This document shows positions 7,152 through 16,225 of a stretch of DNA of 40,111 bases, piece by piece. The stretch is from Candidatus Competibacteraceae bacterium (GTDB lineage: Bacteria > Pseudomonadota > Gammaproteobacteria > Competibacterales > Competibacteraceae). The notes beneath the pieces were generated by a model. The model did no database searches, was not told the origin of the DNA, and saw only the letters and a list, made by a program, of their open reading frames with translations. The stretch spans positions 1-40,111 of the forward strand of contig JAEUPW010000047.1 in NCBI GenBank assembly GCA_016790045.1, read 5' to 3'. Within the stretch, counting starts at the first letter, position 1. Every line of letters begins with the position of its first letter. The translations under genes and the position numbers were made by a program.

Positions 7152-7591
7152 GGCACAACCTCCTCTCCTCACGAAGCCGTCTCTATCCGGCGTCAGCGGA
7201 TTTGGCGAGACGTTGGCTCGCATTTTTCATTTTCAACCCGAAACCCGAACTTTCACGCTCGACCCTGACGCGATTTGAATGCGGCGGTCCGGCTTTCGCG
7301 AGCGCTGGGCACCCCGATGTTCCACCCCGACTTTAGCGTCGGTTGGGCCTTATCTTGGCGCACCGCTCGACAATGATCATACCATAAAATCCTTATTTTT
7401 AAAATGGATATAGTGGGCTCGGGAAAGGGCGCTGAGGTCAATCCGCTCGTTTTGCCGAAATGCTAAACTATTCCTCCACATAAGCGTTTTCCGCCGCGAT
7501 ATTCGGCATCCGCTCCAGCCACCTGGGCGATGCGCGCGGAACGGCCCACCCGAGCAACCGCCCCATTTCGCACATCAATGAGAGAGCGTCC
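7152..7591. other. Intergenic region between divergent genes
   Basis: 440 bp between the minus-strand 91-aa gene and the + strand hydrolase, with an AT-rich core (7370-7420) that probably holds promoters, though no clear -35/-10 pair stands out. A small hairpin-forming repeat, ccgac-tttagc-gtcgg, is near 7329-7344. A 62-codon minus-strand frame (7253-7441) has no ribosome site or recognisable product. Confidence 0.4.
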
Positions 7592-8530
7592 ATGAGCGAC
7601 TTGATTCGCTACGATCACGGTATTTACGCCATCGATTCCGGCTACATCCGGCCCCGGCTCGCGGCCGTTCACCTCATCGTCGAGCGCGGTCAGGTGGCCA
7701 TTGTCGACACCGCGAGCAACGCTTGCTTACCGCGCGTTTTAGACGCGCTCGCCAGGCTCGATTTAGCGCCCGACAGCGTCGCTTACGTTTTTCTGACGCA
7801 TATCCACCTGGATCACGCCGGCGGCGCCGGGGCGATGATGCGAGCGTTTCCGCAGGCCCGGCTCATCGTTCACCCGCGCGGGGCGCGGCACATGGCCGAT
7901 CCCACCAAGCTGTTCGCCGCCGTACAGGACGTTTACGGCGCGGCGGAGGCCCGGCACTTGTACGGCGATCCGGTTCCGATCCCCGCAGAGCGGATTCAGG
8001 AGGCGGGCGACGGTTTCAGTTTCGATCTCGCGGGCCGGACCCTGGTCTGTCTGGATACCCCCGGCCATGCCCGCCATCACCTGTGCTTGCTCGACACCCG
8101 CAGCGGCTGCCTGTTCACCGGCGATATTTTTGGGATGTCTTTCCGCGAGCTGGATGTCAATGGGCGCCCTTCCATCATCCCGACGACCTCGCCGAGCCAA
8201 TTCGATCCGCTCCCGATGCACCGATCGGTGGACCGGATTCTGGCGCATCGGCCACCAGCCGTTTATCTCACGCATTTTGCGCAGGTGAGGGAGGTAGCGC
8301 GTTTGGGGGATGATCTCCATCGTTTGATCGATGCCCATGTGGCGGTGGCGGAACGCGAACGCGATGGCGGCCCGGAACGCGGCGCGCGGATTTTGGCCGG
8401 GTTGTGGGGGCTAATGGAGCAAGAAGCCGAACAGAAAAATTGGCCGGTGGATCATTGGCGGGAAGTTGTGAGATCGGATGTCGAAATCAGCGCTCAGGGA
8501 TTGGATCATTGGCTGGGTCAAGCCTCGTGA
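7592..8530 (+). CDS. Metallo-beta-lactamase-fold hydrolase
   Basis: 312 residues with the MBL metal signature: H70-x-H72-x-D74-H75 in FLTHIHLDHAGGAG, a third ligand His in DTPGHARHHL, a bridging Asp in FTGDIFG and a C-terminal His in VYLTHFAQ. The N-terminus IRYDHGIYAIDSGYIRPRLAA is typical of glyoxalase II-like/Lactamase_B hydrolases binding two metals in the cytoplasm. No signal peptide. The ATG at 7592 is preceded by agagag. The next gene starts 72 bp later on the same strand. The substrate cannot be read from sequence; a thioester or other small-molecule hydrolase is likeliest. The family is certain. Confidence 0.88.
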   Translation: MSDLIRYDHGIYAIDSGYIRPRLAAVHLIVERGQVAIVDTASNACLPRVLDALARLDLAPDSVAYVFLTHIHLDHAGGAGAMMRAFPQARLIVHPRGARHMADPTKLFAAVQDVYGAAEARHLYGDPVPIPAERIQEAGDGFSFDLAGRTLVCLDTPGHARHHLCLLDTRSGCLFTGDIFGMSFRELDVNGRPSIIPTTSPSQFDPLPMHRSVDRILAHRPPAVYLTHFAQVREVARLGDDLHRLIDAHVAVAERERDGGPERGARILAGLWGLMEQEAEQKNWPVDHWREVVRSDVEISAQGLDHWLGQAS

Positions 8531-8602
8531 GATCGCGCTGGCCGCCGCCGAACCCTCGGGGAGACCTTCAACCTGAAATCCCGTTTGCAGGGAGGATGGC
8601 CG

Positions 8603-9235
8603 ATGCTTCCACTGGGCTCGACCCCGTTTTTTACCCGCGTGCTCCTGCTCGTGGCCGTCGCGGCGGCAACGATTCCGGTTCGGGGATCGGAAACAACGGT
8701 CACCCCGCCCGCACCGGTGGCCCGTTCATCGGCCGAACAGCAAGACGATATCGCGCGCTTGACGGCGCGACGGCCGGTCATTCCAGTTCAAGGCGCGCAG
8801 GCGAAAAATCTGATCGACAGCTTTATCCAATCCCGTGACGGCGGCGCGCGCGCTCATGAAGCGCTGGATATTCCCGCGACCCGCGGCGCGCCGGTCATCG
8901 CGGTCGAAGACGGGCGCATCGTCAAATTGTTTCTCAGCAAACCCGGCGGCATCACCCTTTACCAGCTCGATCCGAGCGGCCAATACATCTATTTCTACGG
9001 TCACCTCGACCGTTATGCGGATGGAATAACCGAAGGGATGGCCGTAAAACGGGGCCAAATTCTCGGCTATGTCGGCAGCTCCGGGAACGCCGACCCCAAC
9101 GCGCCTCACCTGCATTTCGCCATCTTCAAACTCGGCCCCGAGAAACGATGGTGGAAAGGCGCTCCGATCAACCCTTATCCCGTATTGCGTGGCGGCGCAT
9201 CGAGCGAAAACCCAGATTTGAACAAGGGCAATTGA
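8603..9235 (+). CDS. Exported M23 (LytM) family peptidase
   Basis: 210 residues. An N-terminal signal or anchor (residues 10-28, FTRVLLLVAVAAATIP), then a LytM-type zinc peptidase domain with all expected ligands: H85 and D89 in AHEALDIPATRG, and H169/H171 in NAPHLHFAIF; YGHLDRY (H134) is the usual additional conserved His. Such enzymes cut peptide cross-links in peptidoglycan in the periplasm. The ATG at 8603 is chosen because gggagga lies 6-7 bases upstream; the ATG at 8596 is out of frame. The compact domain and absence of coiled coils distinguish it from EnvC/NlpD. No partner gene nearby explains its target. Confidence 0.87.
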   Translation: MLPLGSTPFFTRVLLLVAVAAATIPVRGSETTVTPPAPVARSSAEQQDDIARLTARRPVIPVQGAQAKNLIDSFIQSRDGGARAHEALDIPATRGAPVIAVEDGRIVKLFLSKPGGITLYQLDPSGQYIYFYGHLDRYADGITEGMAVKRGQILGYVGSSGNADPNAPHLHFAIFKLGPEKRWWKGAPINPYPVLRGGASSENPDLNKGN

Positions 9236-9420
9236 CGCGACGCTCGAACGGCGAACCTGTCGCCGCCCGCTTGCCGGGAGGCGGCAGCCTAGCCCAAAGC
9301 GCGAAACCCGGCAGAAGATCTCCATCAACCGCCCGGAATCGGTCTCTCGCACGTTTTCTTGCCCTGCTTAAAGACGTGTACTAGCCTTAAAAGCTATTGC
9401 CGTTCACCGGGGGGGAATCC

Positions 9421-10221
9421 ATGCATACGCGATTGTTGGTTATCGCCATCTTTGTGGCCGTCACCGCCAATTTTTCCGTCGCTTGGGCCAACAATTTAGA
9501 AAAAATCAAGCGGGATGGTCTGCGCGTCTGCATGGACCCCGACGTGGGAGCCATACCGTTCGTCATGACCAATAAAAAGGGCGAGCTATTCGGCCATGAT
9601 GTGGATACAGCCAACTTGATGGCCAAGGAACTCAATACCAAACTGGAAATCGTTAAAGTTAGCTGGGATAAAATCATTTCAGCTTTGGCGGACAACCAGT
9701 GCGATATCCTCCTGAACAGCCTGTCCATTACTGAGGAACGGAAAAAAATAATCGATTACAGCACGGTTTACGCGGCGCTTGGCCAGACGGTTATCATTCG
9801 CAAGGATTTGGCGGGCAAATTGACGGCCGCCACGGATTTGAACCACGCAAAATATAAATTGACTTCCGTTAAAGGGACCAACTGCGAAAAGATGGTGAAA
9901 CAATTTATGCCGGAAGCTCAATACGCGCCATTCAAAAGCATGCCAGAAGCGGTCAACGAAGTGGCCGAAGGAAAAGCCGACGGCTTCGTTTTCGACTCCA
10001 TCAGCAATAAAATCACTTTAAAGAGAATGGGTCAGGACAAACTCGCATTGCTCGATTCGCCTTTCACCTTTGAAAATCTGGCCATCGGTGTCCAAAAAGG
10101 CAATGCGGAGCTTCTCAACTGGACCAATGAATTTTTGGCGAAAATCCGGAAAAATGGCGTCAAAAATCAACTCTATCAAAAATGGCTCAAAAATGTTGAC
10201 TGGCTGGAAAGCGTGCGCTAG
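9421..10221 (+). CDS. Periplasmic amino-acid-type substrate-binding protein (SBP family 3)
   Basis: 266 residues with a clear signal peptide (about 1-23, cut near SVAWA-NN) and the two-lobed binding domain of family 3 solute-binding proteins: GLRVCMDPDVGAIPF, GELFGHDVDTANLMAKEL, DILLNSLSITEERKKIIDYS and the closing QLYQKWLKN. These proteins usually deliver polar amino acids to ABC permeases, but no permease or ATPase of that type is nearby, so it is an orphan receptor or pairs with distant genes. The codon and base composition is clearly richer in A/T than the neighbours, a sign of acquisition or different expression. The start ATG 9421 has gggggaa directly upstream. Confidence 0.88.
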   Translation: MHTRLLVIAIFVAVTANFSVAWANNLEKIKRDGLRVCMDPDVGAIPFVMTNKKGELFGHDVDTANLMAKELNTKLEIVKVSWDKIISALADNQCDILLNSLSITEERKKIIDYSTVYAALGQTVIIRKDLAGKLTAATDLNHAKYKLTSVKGTNCEKMVKQFMPEAQYAPFKSMPEAVNEVAEGKADGFVFDSISNKITLKRMGQDKLALLDSPFTFENLAIGVQKGNAELLNWTNEFLAKIRKNGVKNQLYQKWLKNVDWLESVR

Positions 10222-10288
10222 CCGGGATCGCTTGTTACTGCGCCGCTAATGCCGGCCATCGCTTAGCGCTTTGGGCAGCCAGTCGAGA

Positions 10289-11497
10289 TCACTCGTGCCT
10301 TAACGCTTCAATGGGATCGAGCCGGGCGGCGCGGCGGGCCGGGAAATAGCCGAAGATCACGCCGATCGCCGCCGAAAACCCGAACGACAGCAGATTGATG
10401 CTCGGATCGAACAAAAACGGCACCCGCATCATCTGCGCCAGCCCCAGCGACGCCAATGCCGCCAGCGCGATGCCGACGATGCCGCCGAGCGATGACAGCG
10501 CCACCGCCTCGACCAGAAATTGCAGCAGCACTTCCCGCTCCAGCGCGCCGATGGCGAGGCGAATACCGATTTCGCGGGTGCGCTCGGTCACCGACACCAG
10601 CATGATGTTCATGATGCCGATGCCGCCCACCAGCAGGCTGACCGCCGCCACCGCGCCCAGCAAGCCGGTCATCACTTTGGTGGTGCCGGTCATGGTTTCG
10701 GCGATCTGGCGGGTGTCGAGGATCGAAAAATTGTCGTCGGCGTTCTCGGCCAGCTTGCGCCGCTCGCGCAGCAGCAAACGCAGATCGGCCATGACCTGAT
10801 CGGTGCTGGCTCCGTCCTGCGCCGAGACCATCAGCGTGTTCACATCCTGGTTGCCGGTTAACCGCCGTTGCAGGGTGCGCAGCGGAATGACGGTGATGTC
10901 GTCCTGATCCGAACCCATCGCCGACTGGCCCTTGGACGCCAATACACCGACGATCTCGCAGGAAAAATTGCCCACTCGCATCGGGCTGCCCAGCGCCGAT
11001 TCCCGCCCGAACAATTGCTTGCGGATGGTTTCCCCGATCACGCAGACGGATTTGCCCGCCCGCTGCTCGCCTTCGGTGAACAGCCGTCCTTCGGCCAATC
11101 GCCAATTCGCCACCGCGAAATACGCTTCGGTGCTGCCGGTGATGCTGGTGGCCCAGTTGTTCGCGCCATACACCACCGTCGAGGAGCGGGTGGCGACCGG
11201 CGCAACCCCTTTGATGCCGCCGATCTGTCCGGCAATCGCTTCCGCGTCGGCCGCTTTGAAACGCGGCGCGGCGGAACCGTCGCGCATCGGGCCAAGCTGC
11301 TGGCCGGGCCGGACGATGATCAGATTGCTGCCCAGGCTGCCGATCTGATCGGCCACCACGCGGGTTGCGCCGTTGCCGAGGGTGACCATCGTGATCACCG
11401 CGCCGACCCCGATGACGATGCCGAGGATGGTCAGAAACGAGCGCAGCAGATTGCGCCGGATCGCGCGCAGGGCGAGTAACAAGCTACTCAAAAACAT
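10289..11497 (-). CDS. MacB/FtsX-type ABC transporter permease
   Basis: 402 residues with the MacB permease layout: TM1 (about 18-42, LTILGIVIGVGAVITMVTLG), a large periplasmic MacB_PCD domain (45-270), then three TM helices, with MTGLLGAVAAVSLLVGGIGI beginning TM2 and the conserved ERTREIGIRLAIGA loop between TM2 and TM3. The C-terminal ARLDPIEALRHE is a family hallmark. In MacB-type mechanotransmission exporters this subunit couples ATP hydrolysis to the adaptor and outer-membrane channel. The matching ATPase, adaptor and outer-membrane genes lie 4 kb upstream on the same strand (15491-19025), separated by copper genes, so it is very probably the displaced fourth gene of that operon. Whether it has its own promoter is unclear. 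Confidence 0.9.
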   Translation of the reverse strand: MFLSSLLLALRAIRRNLLRSFLTILGIVIGVGAVITMVTLGNGATRVVADQIGSLGSNLIIVRPGQQLGPMRDGSAAPRFKAADAEAIAGQIGGIKGVAPVATRSSTVVYGANNWATSITGSTEAYFAVANWRLAEGRLFTEGEQRAGKSVCVIGETIRKQLFGRESALGSPMRVGNFSCEIVGVLASKGQSAMGSDQDDITVIPLRTLQRRLTGNQDVNTLMVSAQDGASTDQVMADLRLLLRERRKLAENADDNFSILDTRQIAETMTGTTKVMTGLLGAVAAVSLLVGGIGIMNIMLVSVTERTREIGIRLAIGALEREVLLQFLVEAVALSSLGGIVGIALAALASLGLAQMMRVPFLFDPSINLLSFGFSAAIGVIFGYFPARRAARLDPIEALRHE

Positions 11498-11532
11498 GAC
11501 AAACTCTCACCGCTATCGCGCTGGCTGATTTT

Positions 11533-12021
11533 TTACCGATAAGCGTGAAATACGCGGGAATTTCCATCCTTCGTCAGCAGCAACACCTCATAAGGCTCGT
11601 GTTCGCCGCCATATTCCGGCCCGTCCATGCCGGGAGAGCCGATGGGCATTTTCGGCACTGCCAGCCCAATCGCATCAGGTCGCTCGGCTAATAGCCGCCG
11701 AACCTCTGATGCGGGCACATGGCCTTCCAGCGCATACCCGCCTACCTCGGCGGTATGACAGGAACCATACCGCTCAGCAATACCAAAGCGGCGGCGCGCG
11801 GCGGAACTGCCGTTATCGTTCACCTTGACGATAAAGCCATTTTTTTCCATGTGCGCCACCCAATCCTTGCAGCAACCGCACGCTGGGCTTCGCCATACTT
11901 CCACCACAGGGCCAACGGCCGTAGCCGTGTTTGAGGGTTCGGTAGCCGCCCACACGCGCGGCGCCAGCAACAGCAGCGAACCCGCCAGCAACTGGCGGCG
12001 TTTTAGATCGATCTCGTTCAT
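11533..12021 (-). CDS. DUF411 metal-binding protein with Tat-like signal
   Basis: 162 residues. The N-terminus MNEIDLKRRQLLAGSLLLLA contains a twin-arginine followed by a hydrophobic stretch and a cut site near VWA-AT, suggesting Tat export. The mature domain is DUF411 (PF04214), with the Cys cluster SPACGCCKDW (C48, C50, C51), a further Cys in YGSCHTA and a Met/Gly/His-rich end, all plausible soft-metal ligands. DUF411 genes are usually found with copper or silver resistance genes, as here. The ATG at 12021 is preferred over the TTG three codons upstream. It lies divergent to the copper chaperone gene and 35 bp upstream of the ABC permease gene, so the permease may be expressed with it. Confidence 0.85.
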   Translation of the reverse strand: MNEIDLKRRQLLAGSLLLLAPRVWAATEPSNTATAVGPVVEVWRSPACGCCKDWVAHMEKNGFIVKVNDNGSSAARRRFGIAERYGSCHTAEVGGYALEGHVPASEVRRLLAERPDAIGLAVPKMPIGSPGMDGPEYGGEHEPYEVLLLTKDGNSRVFHAYR

Positions 12022-12130
12022 CGGTATCAACCCCTTGAATGCATTCGGAATCTAAGCAAAAATTTTTCCGTCGTTGGAAGCGCTTAAGCCTCTCTCCAGC
12101 GCGCAGAGCATCAAAGTAGTCTGGACTCCA

Positions 12131-12161
12131 TTGACCTTCCAACGCTGGTAAGCACTACACT
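12131..12161 (+). promoter_or_regulatory. CueR-type promoter of the copper chaperone gene
   Basis: TTGACC (-35, 12131-12136), a 19-bp spacer, and TACACT (-10, 12156-12161). The over-long 19-bp spacer and the ACCTTCC half-site overlapping the -35 are hallmarks of MerR/CueR-activated promoters. The right half-site (GTAAG) is imperfect. cueR lies immediately downstream at 12424-12867. Confidence 0.82.
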
Positions 12162-12198
12162 ACGCGCATCATTGATAACCACTTGTCAGGAGGCTCCC

Positions 12199-12393
12199 AT
12201 GCAGTTTCACATTGAAAACATGACCTGTGGCGGTTGTGCGCGCGGCGTGACCAAGGCGATTCAATCGGTTGATCCCACCGCCGAAGTGACCGCTGACCCG
12301 CCCCGTCGCCAGGTGCAGGTCAAATCCTCGGCGGCCCAGGAAAAAATCGAAGCCGCCCTGCGGGAAGCCGGTTTTCCGCCCAGTGCAGCCTGA
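12199..12393 (+). CDS. copZ: Small HMA-domain copper chaperone
   Basis: A 64-residue single heavy-metal-associated domain with the Cu(I) motif MTCGGC (C10, C13) on loop 1, the size and layout of CopZ-type chaperones that carry Cu(I) to the P-type ATPase in the cytoplasm. The start ATG 12199 has tcaggagg just upstream. It is expressed from a CueR-type promoter at 12131-12161 and is convergent with cueR-copA, so the whole module should respond together to Cu(I). The symbol is by function; the sequence is closer to proteobacterial short HMA proteins than to the Bacillus protein. Confidence 0.88.
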   Translation: MQFHIENMTCGGCARGVTKAIQSVDPTAEVTADPPRRQVQVKSSAAQEKIEAALREAGFPPSAA

Positions 12394-12423
12394 TCGGCAG
12401 TACGCCATCGGCATCGTCCATAC

Positions 12424-12867
12424 TTAGCGCAGCGGGGTCACCGCGCCCGTTCGCACCGGCACCGGCGCGGCAGCCTCAGCCTTCTTTCCCAAATCGGCCA
12501 GAATTGGACAATCGGGCCGCTCATCGCCGGAACAGCAATCGATCAGTGTTTGCAGCGTATTGGCCATTTGCTGGAGGCTTTCGATCTTCTGGCGCAGTTC
12601 GCCGATATGCGTTTGCGCAATCCGCTTGACCTCGGCGCTCTGGCGCGAACGATCACGCCACAGGCTGAGCAGCTCCTTGATTTCGATCACCGAAAAACCG
12701 AGATCGCGCGCCCGCCGGATAAAATGCAACCGGTGGATGTCAGCGGCGACATAATGCCGATAGCCCGCCGCCGTGCGGCCTGTCGGCTGCATCAGGCCGA
12801 CCTGTTCGTAGTAGCGAATCATCTTCGCCGATACGCCGGACATCCTGGCCGCTTCCCCGATGTTCAT
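12424..12867 (-). CDS. cueR: Copper-responsive MerR-family activator CueR
   Basis: 147 residues: a MerR winged-helix DNA-binding domain (2-70, MNIGEAARMSGVSAKMIRYYE), a dimerisation helix (80-110) and a C-terminal metal loop CCSGDERPDC. The Cys residues fall at 112 and 120, the positions of the Cu(I) ligands in E. coli CueR, and residue 77 is Ser, as in sensors of monovalent coinage metals. The ATG at 12867 is selected by ggagga 7 bases upstream; a TTG at 12873 is too close to it. The gene starts 16 bp after the copA stop and is cotranscribed with it, giving autoregulation through the promoter at 15418-15448. Confidence 0.93.
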   Translation of the reverse strand: MNIGEAARMSGVSAKMIRYYEQVGLMQPTGRTAAGYRHYVAADIHRLHFIRRARDLGFSVIEIKELLSLWRDRSRQSAEVKRIAQTHIGELRQKIESLQQMANTLQTLIDCCSGDERPDCPILADLGKKAEAAAPVPVRTGAVTPLR

Positions 12868-12883
12868 CGGCAATCCTCCATCT

Positions 12884-15379
12884 TCATGGAACTGAAGCCG
12901 CCGTCAGCGGCGGCTTGAACCCCCGCAATCGCAGCGCGTTGCCCAGCACGAACACGCTGGACAGCGCCATTGCGCCCGCCGCGAACACCGGCGACAGCAA
13001 CAGCCCGTAGGCCGGATAAAGCGCACCGGCCGCTATCGGAATCAAGGCGGTGTTGTAGGCGAAAGCCCAGAACAGATTCTGCCGGATATTGCCGAGGGTC
13101 GCCTTCGACAGCGCAATGGCGTTGGGTACACCCTGAAGATTGCCCGACATCAGCACCACATCCGCCGCCTCGATGGCGATATCGGTGCCGGTGCCGATCG
13201 CCAGCCCGACATCGGCCTCGGCCAGCGCGGGCGCGTCGTTGATGCCGTCACCGACAAAAGCGACCGCGCCGTATTGCGCCTTGAGCCGCCGAATCGCCGC
13301 GACCTTGCCATCGGGCAACACCTCGGCGGCCACCTCGTCAATCCCCAGTTGGCGGGCGATGGCGGCGGCGGTGCGGGCGTTGTCGCCGGTGATCATGGCC
13401 ACTTTGAGGCCGAGATCATGCAAAGCGGCAATCGCGGCAGGCGTGGTGGTTTTGATCGGATCGGCCACGGCAATGATCGCGGCCAGTTTGCCATCAATGG
13501 CGGCGTACAGCGGCGATTTGCCCTCACTGCCGAGTCGTTCGGCGATGGCGGCGAAAGATTGGACATCAAGGCCCGATTGATCCAGGTAACGATCCGCGCC
13601 GATCAGCACCGGCACACCCGCCACCTCGGCGCGCACGCCAAAGCCAGGCACGGCGGTAAAAGCGGCCACGTCCGACAGTGCCAGGCCATCCTGCTCGGCG
13701 GCGGCGACGATTGCCCGCGCGATGGGATGCTCGGATTTAGCCTCAACCGCCGCGATCTGCGCTAACACCGCCGCCCGCTCGAAGCCGGGGGCGATTTCCA
13801 AATCGGTCAGTACCGGTTTGCCCGCAGTCAGGGTGCCGGTTTTATCGACCGCAATAACCTTGGCGTCTTTCAGGAGCTGCAAGGCTTCACCCTTGCGAAA
13901 CAGCACGCCCAGTTCCGCGCCGCGCCCGGTGCCGACCATGATCGAGGTCGGGGTCGCCAGACCCATCGCGCAGGGACAGGCGATGATCAGCACCGCCACC
14001 GCATTGACCAGCGCCAGGGTCAGCGCGGGCGTTGGCCCGAACAGCAGCCAGAGCAGAAACGTCAGCGCCGCCGCTGCCATGACGGCGGGAACGAACCACA
14101 GCGTCACGCGATCCACCGCCGCTTGAATCGGCAATTTGGACCCCTGCGCTTCCTCCACCAGCCGGATGATCTGCGCCAGCACCGTATCGCCGCCGACCGC
14201 CGTGGCGCGAAAGGCGAACGCGCCCTGTTGATTGACCGTGCCACCGACCACGCGGCTGCCCACCGTTTTGGCGACCGGCATCGGTTCGCCGGTGATCATC
14301 GATTCATCGACATAGCTTTCGCCGTCGATCAGTTCGCCATCGACCGGAATCCGCTCGCCAGGCCGAATTTCAACCCGGTCACCGGGTGCAACCTCGGCAA
14401 TCGGCACTTCGATGACGCCGCTGTCACGCCGAACACGGGCAGTTTTGGCCTGCAAGCCGATCAGTCGTTGAATCGCCTGCGAGGTGCGGCCTTTGGCGCG
14501 GGCTTCGAGGAAGCGACCGAGCAGAATCAGCGTGACAATCACCGCCGCCGCTTCGTAATAGACATTGACCGTACCTGCGGGCAGCAGCGCGGGGGCGAAC
14601 GTGGCCACGATGGAATAGGCGTAAGCCGCCAGCGTCCCGACCGCGACCAGCGAGTTCATATCCGGCGCCAGCCGAAACAGCGCTGGAAAACCTTTTTGAT
14701 AAAAACGTCGGCCTGGCCCGAACAGGACCAGCGTGGTCAACGCGAATTGGATCAGCCAACTCCACTGCATTCCCATCGTGCGGTGGATGAAATCATTGAC
14801 GCCGGGTAGCAGATGTGCGCCCATTTCCAGCACGAACACCGGCAAGGTCAACACCGCTGCCAGAATCAGGTCACGCTGCAATGTCGCCTGTTCGGCGTCT
14901 TTTTTAGCGGCGGCTTGCTCGGCATCGGCGCTGGCCAGCGAATCGATGGCTCTGGCGTCGTAACCCATCTTTTCTACCGCCTGAACCAGCGTGGCCACAT
15001 CGGCGACACCGCGCACTGTCGCCCGCTCGGTCGCCAGATTGACCACTGCTTCGGTCACGCCGGGCACCGCTTGCAGGGCGTGTTCCACTCGACTGACACA
15101 GGACGCGCAACTCATGCCGTCAACCGCCAGCTCGGTGGTGCTGGGGGTGACGTTGTAACCGGCGTTTTCGACCGCTTGCGCCAGTGCCAGTCGATCCACC
15201 GCGCCGCTGGGACGAATGTCGGCCCGTTCGGTGGCCAGGTTGACCGAAACTTCAGCGACGCCCGCGACTTTGCGCAGCGCCGCTTCCACCCGCCCCACAC
15301 AGGACGCGCAACTCATGCCTTCAATGGACAAACTGATGGCGGCGGCGGTTGTGTGGTCTTTTTTAAGGGGGGCGTTCAT
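12884..15379 (-). CDS. copA: Copper-exporting P1B-1-type ATPase
   Basis: 831 residues. Two N-terminal HMA domains, each with GMSCASC (C24/C27 and C91/C94), then eight expected TM helices, the TGEP actuator motif (MITGEPMPV), the transmembrane metal site CPC in [11 protein letters not shown], the phosphorylation motif [16 protein letters not shown] (the HP motif of P1B pumps), and the hinge [16 protein letters not shown]. It expels Cu(I) from the cytoplasm using ATP, loaded by the CopZ-like chaperone. ATG 15379 is fixed by caggaggt 6 bases upstream. The promoter is CueR-type (15418-15448). The last helix carries [12 protein letters not shown], as expected for a complete C-terminus. Confidence 0.96.
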   Translation of the reverse strand: MNAPLKKDHTTAAAISLSIEGMSCASCVGRVEAALRKVAGVAEVSVNLATERADIRPSGAVDRLALAQAVENAGYNVTPSTTELAVDGMSCASCVSRVEHALQAVPGVTEAVVNLATERATVRGVADVATLVQAVEKMGYDARAIDSLASADAEQAAAKKDAEQATLQRDLILAAVLTLPVFVLEMGAHLLPGVNDFIHRTMGMQWSWLIQFALTTLVLFGPGRRFYQKGFPALFRLAPDMNSLVAVGTLAAYAYSIVATFAPALLPAGTVNVYYEAAAVIVTLILLGRFLEARAKGRTSQAIQRLIGLQAKTARVRRDSGVIEVPIAEVAPGDRVEIRPGERIPVDGELIDGESYVDESMITGEPMPVAKTVGSRVVGGTVNQQGAFAFRATAVGGDTVLAQIIRLVEEAQGSKLPIQAAVDRVTLWFVPAVMAAAALTFLLWLLFGPTPALTLALVNAVAVLIIACPCAMGLATPTSIMVGTGRGAELGVLFRKGEALQLLKDAKVIAVDKTGTLTAGKPVLTDLEIAPGFERAAVLAQIAAVEAKSEHPIARAIVAAAEQDGLALSDVAAFTAVPGFGVRAEVAGVPVLIGADRYLDQSGLDVQSFAAIAERLGSEGKSPLYAAIDGKLAAIIAVADPIKTTTPAAIAALHDLGLKVAMITGDNARTAAAIARQLGIDEVAAEVLPDGKVAAIRRLKAQYGAVAFVGDGINDAPALAEADVGLAIGTGTDIAIEAADVVLMSGNLQGVPNAIALSKATLGNIRQNLFWAFAYNTALIPIAAGALYPAYGLLLSPVFAAGAMALSSVFVLGNALRLRGFKPPLTAASVP

Positions 15380-15417
15380 CCGGTACCTCCTGACGTGAAT
15401 ACCCGTGAATTTCCCAG

Positions 15418-15448
15418 AGGATAAAGGTTCCTATCATGGGAAGGTCAA
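15418..15448 (-). promoter_or_regulatory. CueR-type promoter of copA-cueR
   Basis: On the minus strand: TTGACC (-35, 15448-15443), 19-bp spacer, TATCCT (-10, 15423-15418). The spacer contains the dyad ACCTTCC...GGAACCT, close to the CueR box. It starts about 39 bases upstream of the copA ATG. Confidence 0.87.
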
Positions 15449-15490
15449 GAGCGTTTCCGCGATGGCAGGCATCTCCGTTCGACCACGGTA

Positions 15491-16225
15491 TCAGGATGAT
15501 GCTCCGGGCCGATGATCCGTCTCCACCAGACCATCTCGAAAATGGACAATGCGCTTGGCGTAATGGGCCATCTCTGGCTCGTGGGTGACCATCAGCACGG
15601 TGATGCCCCGGTCGCGGTTGAGCGCCACCAGCAGTTCCATGATTTCGTGGCTGCGCTGGCTGTCCAGATTGCCGGTCGGCTCATCGGCCAGCAGCACGGT
15701 CGGGTCGGTGACGATGGCCCGCGCGATGGCGACCCGCTGCTGCTGGCCTCCGGACAGTTCGGCGGGGGTGTGTTTCTGCCATGGCAACAGGCCGACCGCT
15801 TCCAGCGCGGCGCGCGCTTTGGCGTGGCGGGCGGCGCGCGCTTCGCCGCGATAGACCAGCGGCAGCTCCACATTTTCCAGCGCGGTCGTTCGTGCCAGAA
15901 GATTGAAGCCCTGGAACACGAAACCCAGATAATGACGCCGCAGCAAAGCGCGCTGGTTGCGCGACAGCCGTTCGACGTGCGCCCCGCGAAAGCGGTACGC
16001 GCCCGATGTGGGGCTGTCGAGACAGCCGAGGATGTTCATGGCGGTGGATTTGCCAGAGCCGCTCGGCCCCATCACCGCGACGAAATCGCCCTGTTCGATC
16101 CGCAAATCCACCCCGCGCAAGGCTTGAAATGCCGCCTGCCCCTCGCCGTAAACTTTGGTGACGGCTTGCAGTTCGATCAGCGGCGGAGACTCGGCGGGCG
16201 CGGCGATTTCGGCCGATTCGCTCAT
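15491..16225 (-). CDS. MacB-type ABC transporter ATP-binding protein
   Basis: 244 residues with complete ABC motifs: Walker A GPSGSGKST (53-61), Q-loop in FVFQGFNLL, signature LSGGQQQR (157-164), Walker B VLLADEPTGNLD (177-188) and the H-loop in MVTHE. The LolD/MacB-type ATPase works with a separate FtsX-like permease. The start ATG 16225 overlaps the adaptor stop by 4 bp (ATGA), indicating translational coupling; a longer frame from 16360 runs inside the adaptor gene and is rejected. In this exporter class the permease gene normally follows directly; here the next gene downstream is copA, and the permease is at 10289-11497. Confidence 0.93.
   Translation of the reverse strand: MSESAEIAAPAESPPLIELQAVTKVYGEGQAAFQALRGVDLRIEQGDFVAVMGPSGSGKSTAMNILGCLDSPTSGAYRFRGAHVERLSRNQRALLRRHYLGFVFQGFNLLARTTALENVELPLVYRGEARAARHAKARAALEAVGLLPWQKHTPAELSGGQQQRVAIARAIVTDPTVLLADEPTGNLDSQRSHEIMELLVALNRDRGITVLMVTHEPEMAHYAKRIVHFRDGLVETDHRPGASS

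Noticed and set aside
7253..7441. 62-codon minus-strand frame in the 7152-7591 gap
   Set aside because: No ribosome site, no resemblance to a protein family, covers the AT-rich promoter area.
12066..12079. TTCC-N6-GGAA dyad resembling a third MerR box upstream of the DUF411 gene
   Set aside because: No TTGACC-like -35 or -10 at the right distance on the minus strand; arms are only 4 bp.
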